A stretch of 64,000 nt of DNA from Bactrocera neohumeralis (lineage: Eukaryota; Arthropoda; Insecta; Diptera; Tephritidae): the NCBI RefSeq assembly GCF_024586455.1, contig NC_065921.1:12307401-12371400 (forward strand). Direction: 5' to 3'. The notes below the pieces were generated by a model, which searched no databases, had not been told where the DNA came from, and saw only the letters and a program-made list of their open reading frames with translations. Each line of letters opens with the position of its first letter. Positions within the stretch are counted from its first letter, which is position 1. The position numbers and the translations under genes are program-made. Below, one piece after another: positions 35,735-46,880 of the stretch.

Positions 35735-36175
35735 CACACTTAATCGAGCACTTACAATCTTTTATAAGAGTGTACAGCTGCTGGCGTATGATATTGATAT
35801 CATCGACGTCGACGTTGCGAGTTTTCGAGAGAGAGTTCTGCGAAAGATTTATGGTCCTTTGCGCGTTGGCCACGGCGAATATCGCATTCGATGGAACGAT
35901 GAGCTTTATGAGATATACGACGACATTGGCATAGTTCAGCGGCTACGCTGGCTAGGTCATGTTGCTCGGATGGACGAAAACACTCGAGATCTGAAAGTAT
36001 TCGACGCAATACTGGCCGGGGAAAGCAGAGGAAGAGGAAGACCTCCACTCCGTTGGAAGGACCAGGTGGAGAAGGACCTAGCTACGCTTGGAATATCCAA
36101 TTGGCGCCACGTAGCGAAAACTCGGCTATAATCGCGTTAGCGGTGTCTACGCCAATTAAGAAGAAGCATATATTT
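35735..36175 (+). pseudogene. RTE-type LINE 3' end with internal deletion
   Basis: The plus strand passes from FYKSVQLLAYDIDII, a decayed start of the YADD active-site region, straight to RERVLRKIYGPLRVGHGEYR, RLRWLGHVARMDENTRD and GRGRPPLRWKDQVEKDLATL. These belong near the C-terminus, so roughly the segment between the active site and the last domain is deleted. The C-terminal 90 codons are open to a stop at 36131. The 3' end AGCGGTGTCTACGCCAATTA followed by AGAAGAAG matches the ends at 53465 and 57511. Confidence 0.8.
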
Positions 36176-36662
36176 CATACAAATAGTATTTCTTTGGCTC
36201 ATTAAATTCCATTTTATCGGTTTTTTCCAAACATCAAAGCTTGCGTAAATCACTATCTCTTAAATTTGGATCAAATAAAGGTCTAGGTTTCAATTATAAT
36301 AGCTCTAACCAATCACTGAAGTATGTTTTACAATATGGATATTATAAAAATGTTAACACTTAATTTGAAATACTCTATATTTTTCCTATAGGGTATGTAA
36401 ACACATTATAACGTGTAATAGCAGTAAAACGTGTAACCGGAAGATGTTAACTTCAAAGAATTTCCAGCGGCCAATTATGTTTTTTTTGTTCGTTACTAAA
36501 ACACACACATTGACATGAAAACATAAGCGATTAAGGGCAAAAGAATTTAAATAACGTTGAAAATTATTTATTTACTAACATTTTTTTTAGTAATTTTGTA
36601 TTATTTTTTAATGAAACTAATCTACAAAAAGCAAAAAGTAACAGAATAAAAAAACAGTTATC
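36176..36662. other. Unassigned sequence
   Basis: AT-rich, no feature recognised. Confidence 0.4.
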
Positions 36663-37101
36663 ATTTGTGACCTGGTCTACGAAAAGGGAGCTAACGTGCG
36701 AAAACTAGTTTTATGGGAAACAGCTGTTAAAAATAAACAACTCGTTTCGTCAGTTTCTCGTTATCTCATTAATTGTTCTCCTTTCCAGAGGCTTCAAGGA
36801 CGTCCAGTAAGTGTTGTTTTTGGTCGGAATATTATTATAGTTCATCGTGTAAGTTGCTAGTGTGGAACATTTAAAAAAGTAACACTGAAGAAGTGACGTT
36901 TACTCTAATACCGCGCAGCTGCTGTTGTCTTGTTTTCATTCGTCTCTCTTTCTTTCTTTTTTTTAGGGAACTTTCAAACAAGTTTTGACTTTTTGGATTC
37001 TAGCACGTGAAAAAGCATCTCATCTTCCATCCGAATCAACTAAAAAGTGAAAATTGATTTTTTGACACCTAAGCCCCCTTTCCGTAGACCAGGTCACATT
37101 T
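36663..37101. mobile_element. MITE-C, 431-bp inverted-repeat element
   Basis: GTGACCTGGTCTACG at 36667 is exactly inverted at 37083-37097, and similarity extends to about 27 bp (AAAAGGGAGCTA against GAAAGGGGGCTTA). It is flanked by a possible 4-bp target duplication, ATTT. There is no coding capacity. Superfamily not assigned. Confidence 0.7.
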
Positions 37102-38045
37102 ATTAAATTTTTTTTTATGTATTTGCGACTTAAGTAGCTTAAGAGCGTTATCAAAATAATTTCCATAAAACTTTCATTCAACAAAATACCTGATATTGCA
37201 AATAGGTTTTTGCATATTATCTGTAGGCTATTAAGTAATTATTATTTACATGAATTTGTGGATTAGACTTTCGTAATCTCACTGTCACTTTTACTGTCAT
37301 ATTGTTGCCACACTCAATATGAATCATTATTGTTATAACACTTCGTTTTTATGGCCTAAAGCGTGTGCTTTTCAAACACTTCACTCTATTTACATACATA
37401 TGTACATACATACATACATATATATATCAATATGTATGCATGTTTATTTGACATGTTTGTCATTTCGTCAATTCTGTAGACATTTTTCGACACACGCAAT
37501 TTGTTGTTGTTACTTTCAAGTCAACCGTTATCCATTTGTGAGAGACATTTCCTGTTAAATGAGTCTGGACCGATTTTTTTACCCATAATTATTTATTTTT
37601 AAGTACGGTGATCAATAAACACTCAAGCATATATTATTATGTATGCACACACACGTTTTCTATGAAAGTGCTTTTGAACTGATTAGCTTTTTTAATGGAG
37701 TACTTTCAGAAAACGAAAGTGATACGAATGCGCGTTGTATCCATTAACATATATACATATGTATGTATACATATGATATAATATATTAGCCATAAATTTG
37801 CACACTTATTCATTAAATTTTTTTTCTTTGAATAATTTATTTTACCAATGTAAGGTGCACTTGGTGTCACGGATTGATTTTCAAGGTTTTATTCACTTTT
37901 ACAATAAGTTTTTTGATTTTATTTGACTTTTTTGTCAACTGATTTTTTTATAACGGTAGGCAGAAAACTAAATCAAGTAATTTATATAAAATAAGTTTTC
38001 ATTTAAAATTATTAATTTAAATCAATATTTAGTAATCTAATATTA
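37102..38045. other. Unassigned sequence with (ACAT)n tract
   Basis: TACATACATATG-type tetramers lie at about 37391-37432. No gene recognised. Confidence 0.4.
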
Positions 38046-38640
38046 AACAAGTAAGGAATGCTAAGTTCAGGTGCAATCGAACATGTAATGCTTTTGCAAC
38101 TTGTAAGAATCAAAGTCAGGGAATACCTTAAGGTGTAAAACATCAAACAGAGGATCAGTATTCAAGCAATTTATATATACATACATATACTATATATAAC
38201 TCATATCCTGATCGGCATAAGATTTGTTAGAAAAACGAAAAACATTATGTGTAGTATATATACAGGCTCGATTTTATCTATTCACTATTATCACGCCACA
38301 TACTAAATAATGTTTCTTGGGTTTCATTAAGGTACCTCACATACAATCGCCAATCATATGGAGCAAAGTCAGCCGTACGGTCGAAAATCCTACTAATAGT
38401 TAAAAGGGGGCAAGATTAAGTTATCGCCCAATTATCCACAATGATATACTGTTATGAGTAAAACATGTTCTGTACTTGATATAACGCAGTTTTAGCCGAT
38501 ATATGCAATATACGGTCACCAGGACGGAAATCTTATACTAAGTATATGGGGCTCAGAGTAGTATTAACCCGATTCAACTCAATTCTGATCCACAAGTTAC
38601 TATTATCAAGAAAAGATTCTCTATAAATTTCAATTGTATA
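38046..38640 (+). repeat. Helentron-like repeat (family 3)
   Basis: It starts AACAAGTAAGGAATGCTAAG with a decayed hairpin GTTCAGGTGCAATCGAAC. The body shares TTGTTAGAAAAACGAAA and GGTCGAAAATCCTACTAATA with 22583-23047. No microsatellite remains. Confidence 0.55.
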
Positions 38641-39010
38641 CCCATACATTATTCAAAAATTGGGGATCATTGTGTGAAACATGTTCAAATTTTGTTGGCA
38701 CACTTCCACTCGCCGAAATTTCTGGTCGACAGTGATGCATGCAGCATGTTCAAATGCTCGGTCACAATATCATGAACCACAGATTTTGATAAATTTAACA
38801 TCTGGGCAATTAAACGAATACTTAGTCGACGGTCTGAGCTCAAAACTTTGCGCACACGAGTCACATTGTCGGTGTTTGTCGAAGTCGCAGGTCTCCCAGC
38901 ACGGTCTTAATCAGCGACCTCTTCCCGACCCTACAAAAAGTTCTGGTGCCACCGAAACACACCACTTCTTGCTAAATCAACATCTGGGTAACAATGTAAA
39001 ACTCAGCTAA
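38641..39010 (-). pseudogene. Mariner transposase N-terminal fragment
   Basis: The minus strand reads DRAGRPATSTNTDNVTRVRK, VLSSDRRLSIRLIAQMLNLS and KSVVHDIVTEHLNM: the GRP-type linker and second helix-turn-helix of a mariner transposase of an irritans-like type. The catalytic domain is absent. An IS630-type remnant on the opposite strand follows 290 bp downstream. Confidence 0.7.
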
Positions 39011-39299
39011 ACTCAACTTTTTCTGTTATTTAACGCTATACTCGACTCTGTAATAAGTTCGTGAAACAGCTGTTTATTCAGATATTTAAAAAGTTTGCTC
39101 TTCGGCTTAATTTTTTTCGTGGAGAGAGCTGTTCTTTACTCAGTTTGCAATAGCATTGATTGGCATTAGCTGCAATCGTTTCGATATTAAAGTTGAAGAT
39201 ACAAAGATAGCAATATTTTATAGTTATTAAATCGTTCACAAATAGAGTTAACGTGATTACACAGCTTGTGGCGGCCATGTTTGCTTACGGATTTGTGTC

Positions 39300-39946
39300 A
39301 AATTTTATCAGCATTTGGTAAGGTTTGCCTTTTCATCATGTCACGCTTGGAAATTTTACAAGGTTATTACGGAAATCCGAAAATTCACCTTCTTAGATGA
39401 GGCCCACTTCTGGCATATTGGCTTAGTTAACAAAAAATTTTCAATATTGAGGTGCGTCAAGTCTTCGTGTGGTTCCCGAAACGCAATTGCATCGCCAAAA
39501 ATTGACCGTCTACTGCTGATTGTGGTATGGCGGCATTATCGAGTCTTATTTATTTCGAAATAAGGCAGGAAATGCTGTTACCAACAATAGCGAGCTTTAT
39601 AACAAGTGTTGACTAATTTTACATCAGGACGGTGCATCGCCCCTTGTTTCACTTCTAAATATGAACACACTGTGTGCAAAGTTTAGCGACTCGTTAATTT
39701 CGAGAAATGGCCGCCAAGATCAAGCGATTTAACACTTCTACATTTTAATTTATCTGTTTGATAAATTAAAGGTTTACGCCAATCAACCAGCAACCAGCTC
39801 CAAGAGCTCGAAGTCAACATTCAGCGTACTATAGCCGATGTTCCAGCCGAAATTCTGCATCTGATTATCGAAAATTGGCGTAAACGGTTGAAGATATACA
39901 AACTAAGCTCTGGTGATCATATGGCAGATATTTTGTTCAAATCATA
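39300..39946 (+). pseudogene. IS630-type transposase pseudogene
   Basis: Plus-strand blocks in order: FLDEAHFWHIG, with the first catalytic Asp; YGGIIESYLF...NKAGNAVTNNSELY; LHQDGASPL, with the second Asp; FSDSLISRNGR; and KLKVYANQPATSS to the C-terminus at 39946. Stops and shifts separate the blocks. About 250 of the usual 340 or so codons are represented. Same family as 16250 and 63290. Confidence 0.75.
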
Positions 39947-40454
39947 AAGGGCATACATAACAAAAAACAAAAAAGCAGAACCCGTTTGTACCAAACTATT
40001 ACTTTGTTTTATTTAATTTCAACATTACAACATTCTTGTTGGTCGATTTTTTCACTCTGAAAATTTGAAAGTGGCAGTTCAGCAAATATTTACATATATG
40101 AGTTGAAACAAATGGTTTGTCTAAAAAATCGCATCTGTTTACTATACTAAGTATATTCTCTGGACATCAGTTACAGGTAGGTTATTTCCATTCATTTTAA
40201 TTGGACTTCTACTCACTGATGTATATAAGCAGAAGTTTCAATGTTGAATATAGTATACTATATATTGTTTCTCCTAATCATGACTGCGTTTCCTTCAATT
40301 CTTCTTCTACAATTTAGAGTTTCTATATTTTCTGATTACTCTATTAGTATAAACTCGGAGGGCTGTTCCTATACTTCTTCTATTGGACCTAAGGTCCGAA
40401 ATTTTTAAAAAATATTAACGAGGTTTGTAAAAAAAATCTTTATTACTCATACTA
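39947..40454. other. Unassigned sequence
   Basis: No feature recognised. Confidence 0.4.
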
Positions 40455-40806
40455 TATTTTAAGATATCGTTTTGAAATTTTGTAAACTTCATTTTCTCTT
40501 CAAGAAGCTGCTCACTTGTCGGAACTGCCGATATCGGACCACTATACATATAGCTGCCATACAAACTGAACGATCGGAATCAAGTTCTTATATGAAAACT
40601 TTTGCATTTGACAATCTATCTTCACAAAAGTTGGCACAGGTTATTTTCTAAGGCAACAATGTAATCTCCAAAAAAATTATTCAGATCGGATTATCATAGC
40701 ACATAGCTTCCATACAAACTGAACACATAGTTACTAAAAGAAATGCACCTGGAAGGGTATACGAGTATTAGCTTCGGTGCAGCCGAAGTTAACGTTTTTT
40801 TCTTGT
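40455..40806 (-). repeat. DINE-1/mini-me-like element, copy 3, truncated
   Basis: Reverse complement of the first 350 or so bp of copy 1. It ends with AGCTTCGGTGCAGCCGAAGT, an intact hairpin, and GTTTTTTTCTTGTT. It is cut off just before the microsatellite. Confidence 0.7.
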
Positions 40807-42189
40807 TTTTCTTTATTTATGTATTTCAAAACCACTTCAAGTTCCACTTTAAAACTTTTGAGTCGTTTAAGAAAAGCGAGCCTTTAGCATTGCATTTAGA
40901 GAACGTTTACCAGTAAGCAGCTTTTGAGAGCGCTTTTAGTTGTTTACTTAACACCAAATGAATTATGCAAATTATTCGCATGACTTAGCGGTTGCCATTC
41001 TAAGCTGAACGTTTAAACTTAAGCATATTTAAGCCGCTCGAAATTTGTTTCCATTCGTGTAAGTACAGTACAAGTATAATATAATCAAGTCAAAACACAA
41101 ATTATGTACTAATTGAAAAGCATAACATAAATAGCAACAAGTATTGTCAACTCTTACTAAAACTGCATGCATACATATCTTCGTGGGTAGGTGCCTGCCA
41201 CTTGATCACAGCTGCTGACCAAAAAGTGGAACAGGCACAGCAAACGTGCGACAGACACCCGCCGCTGCTAACGACGACGCGTCGTGCGTTGGATTTAAAT
41301 TAAAATTTATATGAGCACAAATAAATTATCCGCGATATTGGGCTGGTTTCCACTTTAATGCATAAAACACACTCACGCATATATTTTCTTAAGTTCTGTA
41401 GTTTTGTTAGAACAGAGTTGCATTGGATTTAGTTTGTTTTTTATTTCGGCTATTAATCGCTACTTCTTACGGTTTAGTGCCGATCGGCTGAAGAATTTGA
41501 TGAAAATCGACGTTTACTCGAAAATCAACACCGCCTAAGTTTACTGTCGTACAAAACTGTATTTTAGGTGTTTGCGGCCTATGCAAAAACATGCTTTTCG
41601 AAATTCTTGAATGTTTATTTAAAGTTGTGGCATTGTAGCAGTAAGCAGTTTAGTGTGCTCTACTTTAAATTGATAAACATTTATAAGAAACAGCACAAGA
41701 GCAACAACATTTCAGTTGGCCGTCGCGCATGCGCAGTAGCGCAGCAATCGAATTGGTAGCACAAATGCTGGGATATCTGTAGAACTTAAAACGCAAATGA
41801 CTGGATTATATTATATAATAGAGTGGCTTTACATACTTCTGATATGCTTTTGGTAAACAGTGGCATGCGGTGGCAATGTTCTAACCGAAAGAATTGTCGA
41901 CATTGCTGACAGTTCTGGTGAATGTTTGTATTTTAAGGCTTCATTGTTTTTGTTTTTCATTTATAAAGGTTAAGTCAAAAATAATAAATTTGCATATGGA
42001 AAAAATAGAAATATTAGCCGTTGGCTGTTTTACTTGTATATAGCAGAAAGCGTAGATTTATATTAAGTGTTCTCTTTCATGGTTTTTTGGAGGATGGAGC
42101 CTTTGTGTAGAAGTTTACGCAATTGAGGAATTCTCTGAGCGCCATTTACTTGGGAGTGGCCAGAAAAAATTCTTTTATATATCGTTCTA
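40807..42189. other. Unassigned intergenic sequence
   Basis: No gene or repeat recognised. Confidence 0.4.
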
Positions 42190-42450
42190 GCAGCTCAGGA
42201 CTTCCGGCCTTAGACCAAGTATCCTCTGGGTAGCCGAAAAATATCTGTTTGAAGGTGGGCTAAAGTGAGAGGGCACATCATTCTTCCCGAGGGTTGTGCG
42301 CTGGATTTGGGACCCGTCACGTAAAAAACACCCCAATAAAAAAATTAAAACAGCCTCGGATGAGAGGCCCCTTTTTTGATGACGACCACTGCAAACGTGT
42401 TTAAGGTTCGTACCCGATTCTGAAAGGACTACGTGAGGTTTTTTCACAAA
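42190..42450 (-). pseudogene. LINE-associated segment, probable 5' part
   Basis: An 86-codon minus frame (KRGLSSEAVLIFLLG...GSQIQRTTLGKNDVPSHFSP) lacks a known domain, but I associate it with the 5' part of RNase H-bearing LINEs of flies. It lies 150 bp downstream of the RNase H fragment on the same strand, the reverse of the order inside one element. The assignment is weak. Confidence 0.35.
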
Positions 42451-42601
42451 CTTTCAGCCAAATGACGTTGACTTTTTTAAACTTTGGAATTTCAAAGTAA
42501 GATTTTGTGGGAAGTGCGGAACAATGGAGAAGTAGTGTAAAATTCTCAAAAAGGATTTATGAATTCAATGAGCTAATAAAAGCCCCACAGCTAGTTAGAG
42601 G

Positions 42602-43265
42602 CTAGTCATACTGAGGGCAAAGAAATCGGTAGATCACCTGCGTTATATCTTGAGCCAAAAGGCTTTTGTGATTTCGCAGGTACCGATGGTGGTCTAGCGC
42701 TGGCCTAAGCTTCCGCGAAGCCCAGCTATACAGTGGTAGAATACAAGACGATACGGGTGAACCGATCCGTTCCCATTCTACCGATAGCGGTTTTAGGGTG
42801 CCTTTCCTTGCTAGCTCATCAGCTTCACAATTTCCGGAGATTCCGCTTAACCTCGACACCCATACCAGTCTTATCACAAAGATACTAGATGCTATTGATA
42901 GCGAGGTTAGGCATTTCTCGACCAACCTTGAATGCACTGTAAATGAGTTCAAGGCTAGTATCGCCATATCAAAGTAATTACACTCTGCTATCTGAGTGAA
43001 TGGTCACTTCTCTAAGGTATACTGCACTCTGGTGCAGCAGATCTACTGCTACCTTGATGTCTGCAACCTCGGCTTGGAAGACACTGCAATAGTCAGGCAA
43101 GTTGAAATTGGAGTTGATAGAGAGCTCCCGACAGTAAACCCCTCCACCAACCTTCCCCCCAAGCTTTGAAGCTCACTGCCTCCCTCCTCCAACGGCTTCT
43201 TCCCACCCATAGCTTCCTCGTCTGTATATGGGAAGAGAAGGAGCCGCCAGAGTTCGGTTTGTCGT
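42602..43265 (-). pseudogene. LINE RNase H domain (I/LOA/R1-type)
   Basis: Upstream codons give GGGVYCRELSINSNFNLPDY and CSVFQAEVADIKVAVDLLHQ, typical of an RNase H domain including the Glu of the catalytic set. After a frameshift near 42965 the 121-codon frame continues MAILALNSFTVHSRLVEKCL and FVIRLVWVSRLSGISGNCEA DELARKGT in two blocks, with the last Asp/Glu region (GNCEADELA). Normally the His of GHSGISGN is conserved; here it is RLSGISGN. The upstream reverse transcriptase is missing. Confidence 0.8.
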
Positions 43266-43429
43266 CTTCATGATTTGATGATCCGATATGCTGAAATTCA
43301 TATGAATCGAATTAAATGCTTTTTTGGTTGCTGACTGAAAACTAGGAATATTTTAAAGCCAGAGGATTAAAAATAAGATATTGACTTCCCGAAAAATGAC
43401 ACTTTAAAGTAAGTTCCTAAACTTTACCG

Positions 43430-43555
43430 TTACTAAAGACTGGAGTTACGGCCGTTCCCACGGCAGTCAGGTATACGTAACCGGAACAGACTCGGATTTT
43501 GATCCTGCCAAGGACTATCAACTCGGCATTATTCTGCCGCTACAACAACAACAAC
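43430..43555 (+). repeat. Probable LINE 3' end with (CAA)n tail
   Basis: GGTATACGTAACCGGAACAG and CAACTCGGCATTATTCTGCC followed by (CAA)n at about 43542-43555 looks like the 3' terminus of an RNase H-type LINE on the plus strand. The identification is by recall of such ends and has not been checked. Confidence 0.4.
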
Positions 43556-45297
43556 TGAATTCACGATATATAATTCTGAATGGCTAAGCAGATAATTTGT
43601 TTTACGTCAGAAAGCTTTACATATAAGCCTTAGCCGTATGTATTAAATTCTCTACTGTTATTTGTTTATCAGGGAACAGATCTCGGTGAAGGAAAAAATT
43701 AAATGTTCTAGAAATAATTTTAGTAATTAGCATTTTTGTACCATATTTGACAAGCTTCTACCACCGTGCGGCATTCAATTTGTCCTTGAGTTGTTGTCTG
43801 TGGCACGCGTTTGTTTCCAAATTCTTTTGATTTTCTGCCTACTCAATGCGAAGGTTGCGAACGAACGCAAATATGCAAATGCAAAACGGTTATAAAGCAG
43901 CGGATATAAAGAGACATACATGACATGTCGGCTGAAAAGTGCATTTAAAAAACATAAGTAATACTCAGAAGTTACTCAACAGAGCAATCACCAGCGTAGA
44001 TCAGATTTAATGTGGCGCTTTATTGAATTGACAACCGAAAGACTTACCAGATATCGAATCTTGTTCGAACGCCCTCTCTTACAGAATGCCAAGCGCTACA
44101 GTGAAACATGCGTAATTAAGCAATTCCAGGTACAATGAGTGAAGTGCGAAATATGAATTACAACGTTAAGAATGTTATATCGATATGATTGCGACAACGA
44201 ATCAAATTAAATCAACTGAGAACTCAACCACGCGCCACTTAAACCAACGAAAGGCACGTATAGCCACAGCGAGAAATGTTGATTGGTCGCCCGCGGCTGC
44301 AAATCAACTCGAGCGCTATGTAAAAACAAAAATCATATGCAAGTATGCATTTGAAAATCCATAGAATTTTGATTGTAATTGAGTTGTTTGTAGAACAATT
44401 CAACGCGAAACTATGCCGGCTGTTATTGTTATGCGCAGACGGTGTTTGGTCATAAAACGGAATTTATATTGTCTCAATGTGCCAATGTGGCAATAATATG
44501 TTTTTTTTTTCATTCTTTTTTTTCTTCAACTACATTATGTTGTGAATGGCATTAGTCTGTCATTTGGTCATAAAATTGTGCTTTACTCATAATTTCTCGT
44601 CTGTCAGTAGCTTGCCACAATTGCAGTTGCAGAGGTGTCGCCTGGCAATTTCTTGTAGTTTATTGTTTGGCTGTGAAAAATCTAATCACTTGTATGCAAT
44701 CAAATGACGTTGAGACAGTTGGTCTGGCTAGATGCTGTCAGGCCATAATGGAGCCACCATTTGTGGCACAACATACTATTTGGAAATACTTAAACAGCAG
44801 TGGGTACCACAAACACATATACATATGTACATGCATTAATAGATGTGAATGTGTATTTGTAAATATTGTGAAAAGTAAGAAATTCGCTGCACCAAGTTGT
44901 GCTTTCAAAATTATTAACAATAAATATGTTTTTTTTTTGTAAAATTGCTGATTATGCGTGGGACTCTGAAAACTTTCAAAACTAGAGTAACAATTTTCTT
45001 TGTTCTCTTTCGATACGCTTGCACCCACACTACAGTTATTTTATGTGCAAACGTACTTCTTGTGCTTACTTATGCTATATGTAACTGCGTGTTGGCAAGT
45101 AAAATCGTACAATTATTTTTGGAAAATTTTCCATAAAACCTTTTAAGGTTGACTAAATGCGGTTTATCGTACAATTGCTTAATCTGCATAGAGTGGGTGG
45201 CCAAAGTATACGTACTCCAGGCGATTTGATGAATCTATAATTGTTTCAGATATGACTGGTGTTGAAGAATGGATTCATTGCAACAACCCTAAATACG
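43556..45297. other. Unassigned intergenic sequence
   Basis: No gene recognised. Overlapping frames of 91 and 96 codons on opposite strands at 44667-45028 show no domain. Confidence 0.4.
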
Positions 45298-46362
45298 AAC
45301 AAGTAAGGAAGGGCTAGTTCGGGTGTCACCGAACATTTTATACTCTCGCATGATAAAGTGATAATCGAGATTTCATTATACGTCATTTACATATTTTTCA
45401 AATACCGTATTTTTGTAAAGTTTTATTCCGCTATCATCATTGGTTCCTAATGTATATATTATGCAGAGAAGGCATCAGATGGAATTCAAAATAGCGTTAT
45501 ATTGGAAGAAGGCGTGGTTGTGAACCGATTTCACCCATATTTCGTACATGTCATCAGGGTGTTAACAAAATATTATATACCGAATTTCATTGAAATCGAT
45601 CGAGTAGTTCCCGAGATATGGTTTTTGGTCCATAAGTGGGCGACGCCACGCCCATTTTCAATTTTTAAAAAAAGCCTGGGTGCAGCTTCCTTCTGCAATT
45701 TCTTCTGTAAAATTTAGTGTTTCTGACGTTTTTTGTTAGTCGGTTAATGCACTTTTAGTGATTTTCAACATAACCTTTGTATGGGAGGTGGGCGTGGTTA
45801 TTATCCGATTTCTTCCATTTTTGAACTGTGTATGGAAATGCCTGAAGGAAATGACTCTATAGTGTTTGGTTGACATAGCTATAGTAGTTTCCGAGATATG
45901 TACAAAAAACTTAGTAGGGGCGGGGCCACGCCCACTTTTTCAAAAAAATTGCGACCAAATATGCCCCTCCCTAATGCGATCCTTTGTGCCAAATTTCACT
46001 TTAATATCTTTATTTATGGCTTAGTTATGACATTTTATAGGTTTTCGGTTTGCGCCATTTTGTGGGCGTGGCAGTGCGCCGATTTTGCCCATCTTCGAAC
46101 TTAACCTTCTTATGGAGCCAAAGAAATACGTGTACCAAGTTTCATCATTATATCTCAATTTTTACTCAAGTTACAGCTTGCACGGACGGACGGACGGACA
46201 GACGGACGGACAGACGGACGGACGGACAGACCGTCACTTTTGATCACTTTGGTATATATAACCCTATATCTGACTCTTTTAGTTTTAGGACTTACAAACA
46301 ACCGTTATGTGAACAAAACTATAATACTCTCCTTAGCAACATTGTTGCGAGAGTATAAAAAA
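45298..46362 (+). mobile_element. 1.05-kb Helentron-like repeat (family 2), copy 2
   Basis: Same element as 29105-30154 but in the opposite orientation. It starts AACAAGTAAGGAAGGGCTAG with the hairpin GTTCGG-GTGTCA-CCGAAC, carries a (GGAC)n tract, and ends AGCAACATTGTTGCGAGAGT then ATAAAAAA. Alignment by eye is nearly full length with scattered substitutions. Confidence 0.75.
46182..46231. repeat. (GGAC/AGAC)n microsatellite
   Basis: About twelve tetramers inside family 2 copy 2. Confidence 0.9.
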
Positions 46363-46377
46363 TATATGTGAAACCTG

Positions 46378-46880
46378 GCAAACCAGACAAAACAACTTCT
46401 CAGCCGAATATTTATAATACCAAAGTAATCTCCACCAGATGTAATACACTTAAGCCAACGATTTTTCCCATCCTCGAAGCTCTTTTCATAAGAACTTGTT
46501 TGGATAGCCTTCAGCTCTTTCCACGGAGCGGCAATTTATATTTGGGTAGCTAGAAAAAACACACGGAGTGAATCCGGTGGTTGATGATGGTATTAATTGC
46601 GTTTTTGGCTTCATATCTGGTCACAATCGTGGCGGTTACAATGCTTTCCAAGAATGTAGGATCGGAATTCGCACAATCAAGCATGTCCAAAGTCGCAACG
46701 AGTCGAGCAAGAACGTGTTTCGTACCCAAAATACTCACAGAAATAATTCGACCGGACTCGCGCGAGTTGTCGAGCTGCTCTTGCCGTCTCTCTAACCCTT
46801 CTCCGATGATTTGCAAGCATCATATCCTTCACTTTTTTAATTTTTTCATAAGTTGAAGAGGTCGAGGGTTTACCCTAGAT
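46378..46880 (-). pseudogene. Internally deleted mariner-type transposase
   Basis: On the minus strand an N-terminal block (RRQEQLDNSRESGRIISVSI, LGTKHVLARLVATLDML, CANSDPTFLESIVT) is followed, after loss of most of the catalytic domain, by a C-terminal block (WKELKAIQTSSYEKSFEDGK, NRWLKCITSGGDYFG). The block order and the SDPTFLE and KRW-KCI-GDYF patterns are those of a mariner transposase, different from the subfamily at 12.4, 22.1 and 31.8 kb. It immediately follows family 2 copy 2. Confidence 0.7.

Noticed and set aside
11054..46231. The four GGAC/AGAC tracts as independent satellites
   Set aside because: Each sits at an equivalent place in a DINE-like or family 2 repeat, so they are parts of those elements.
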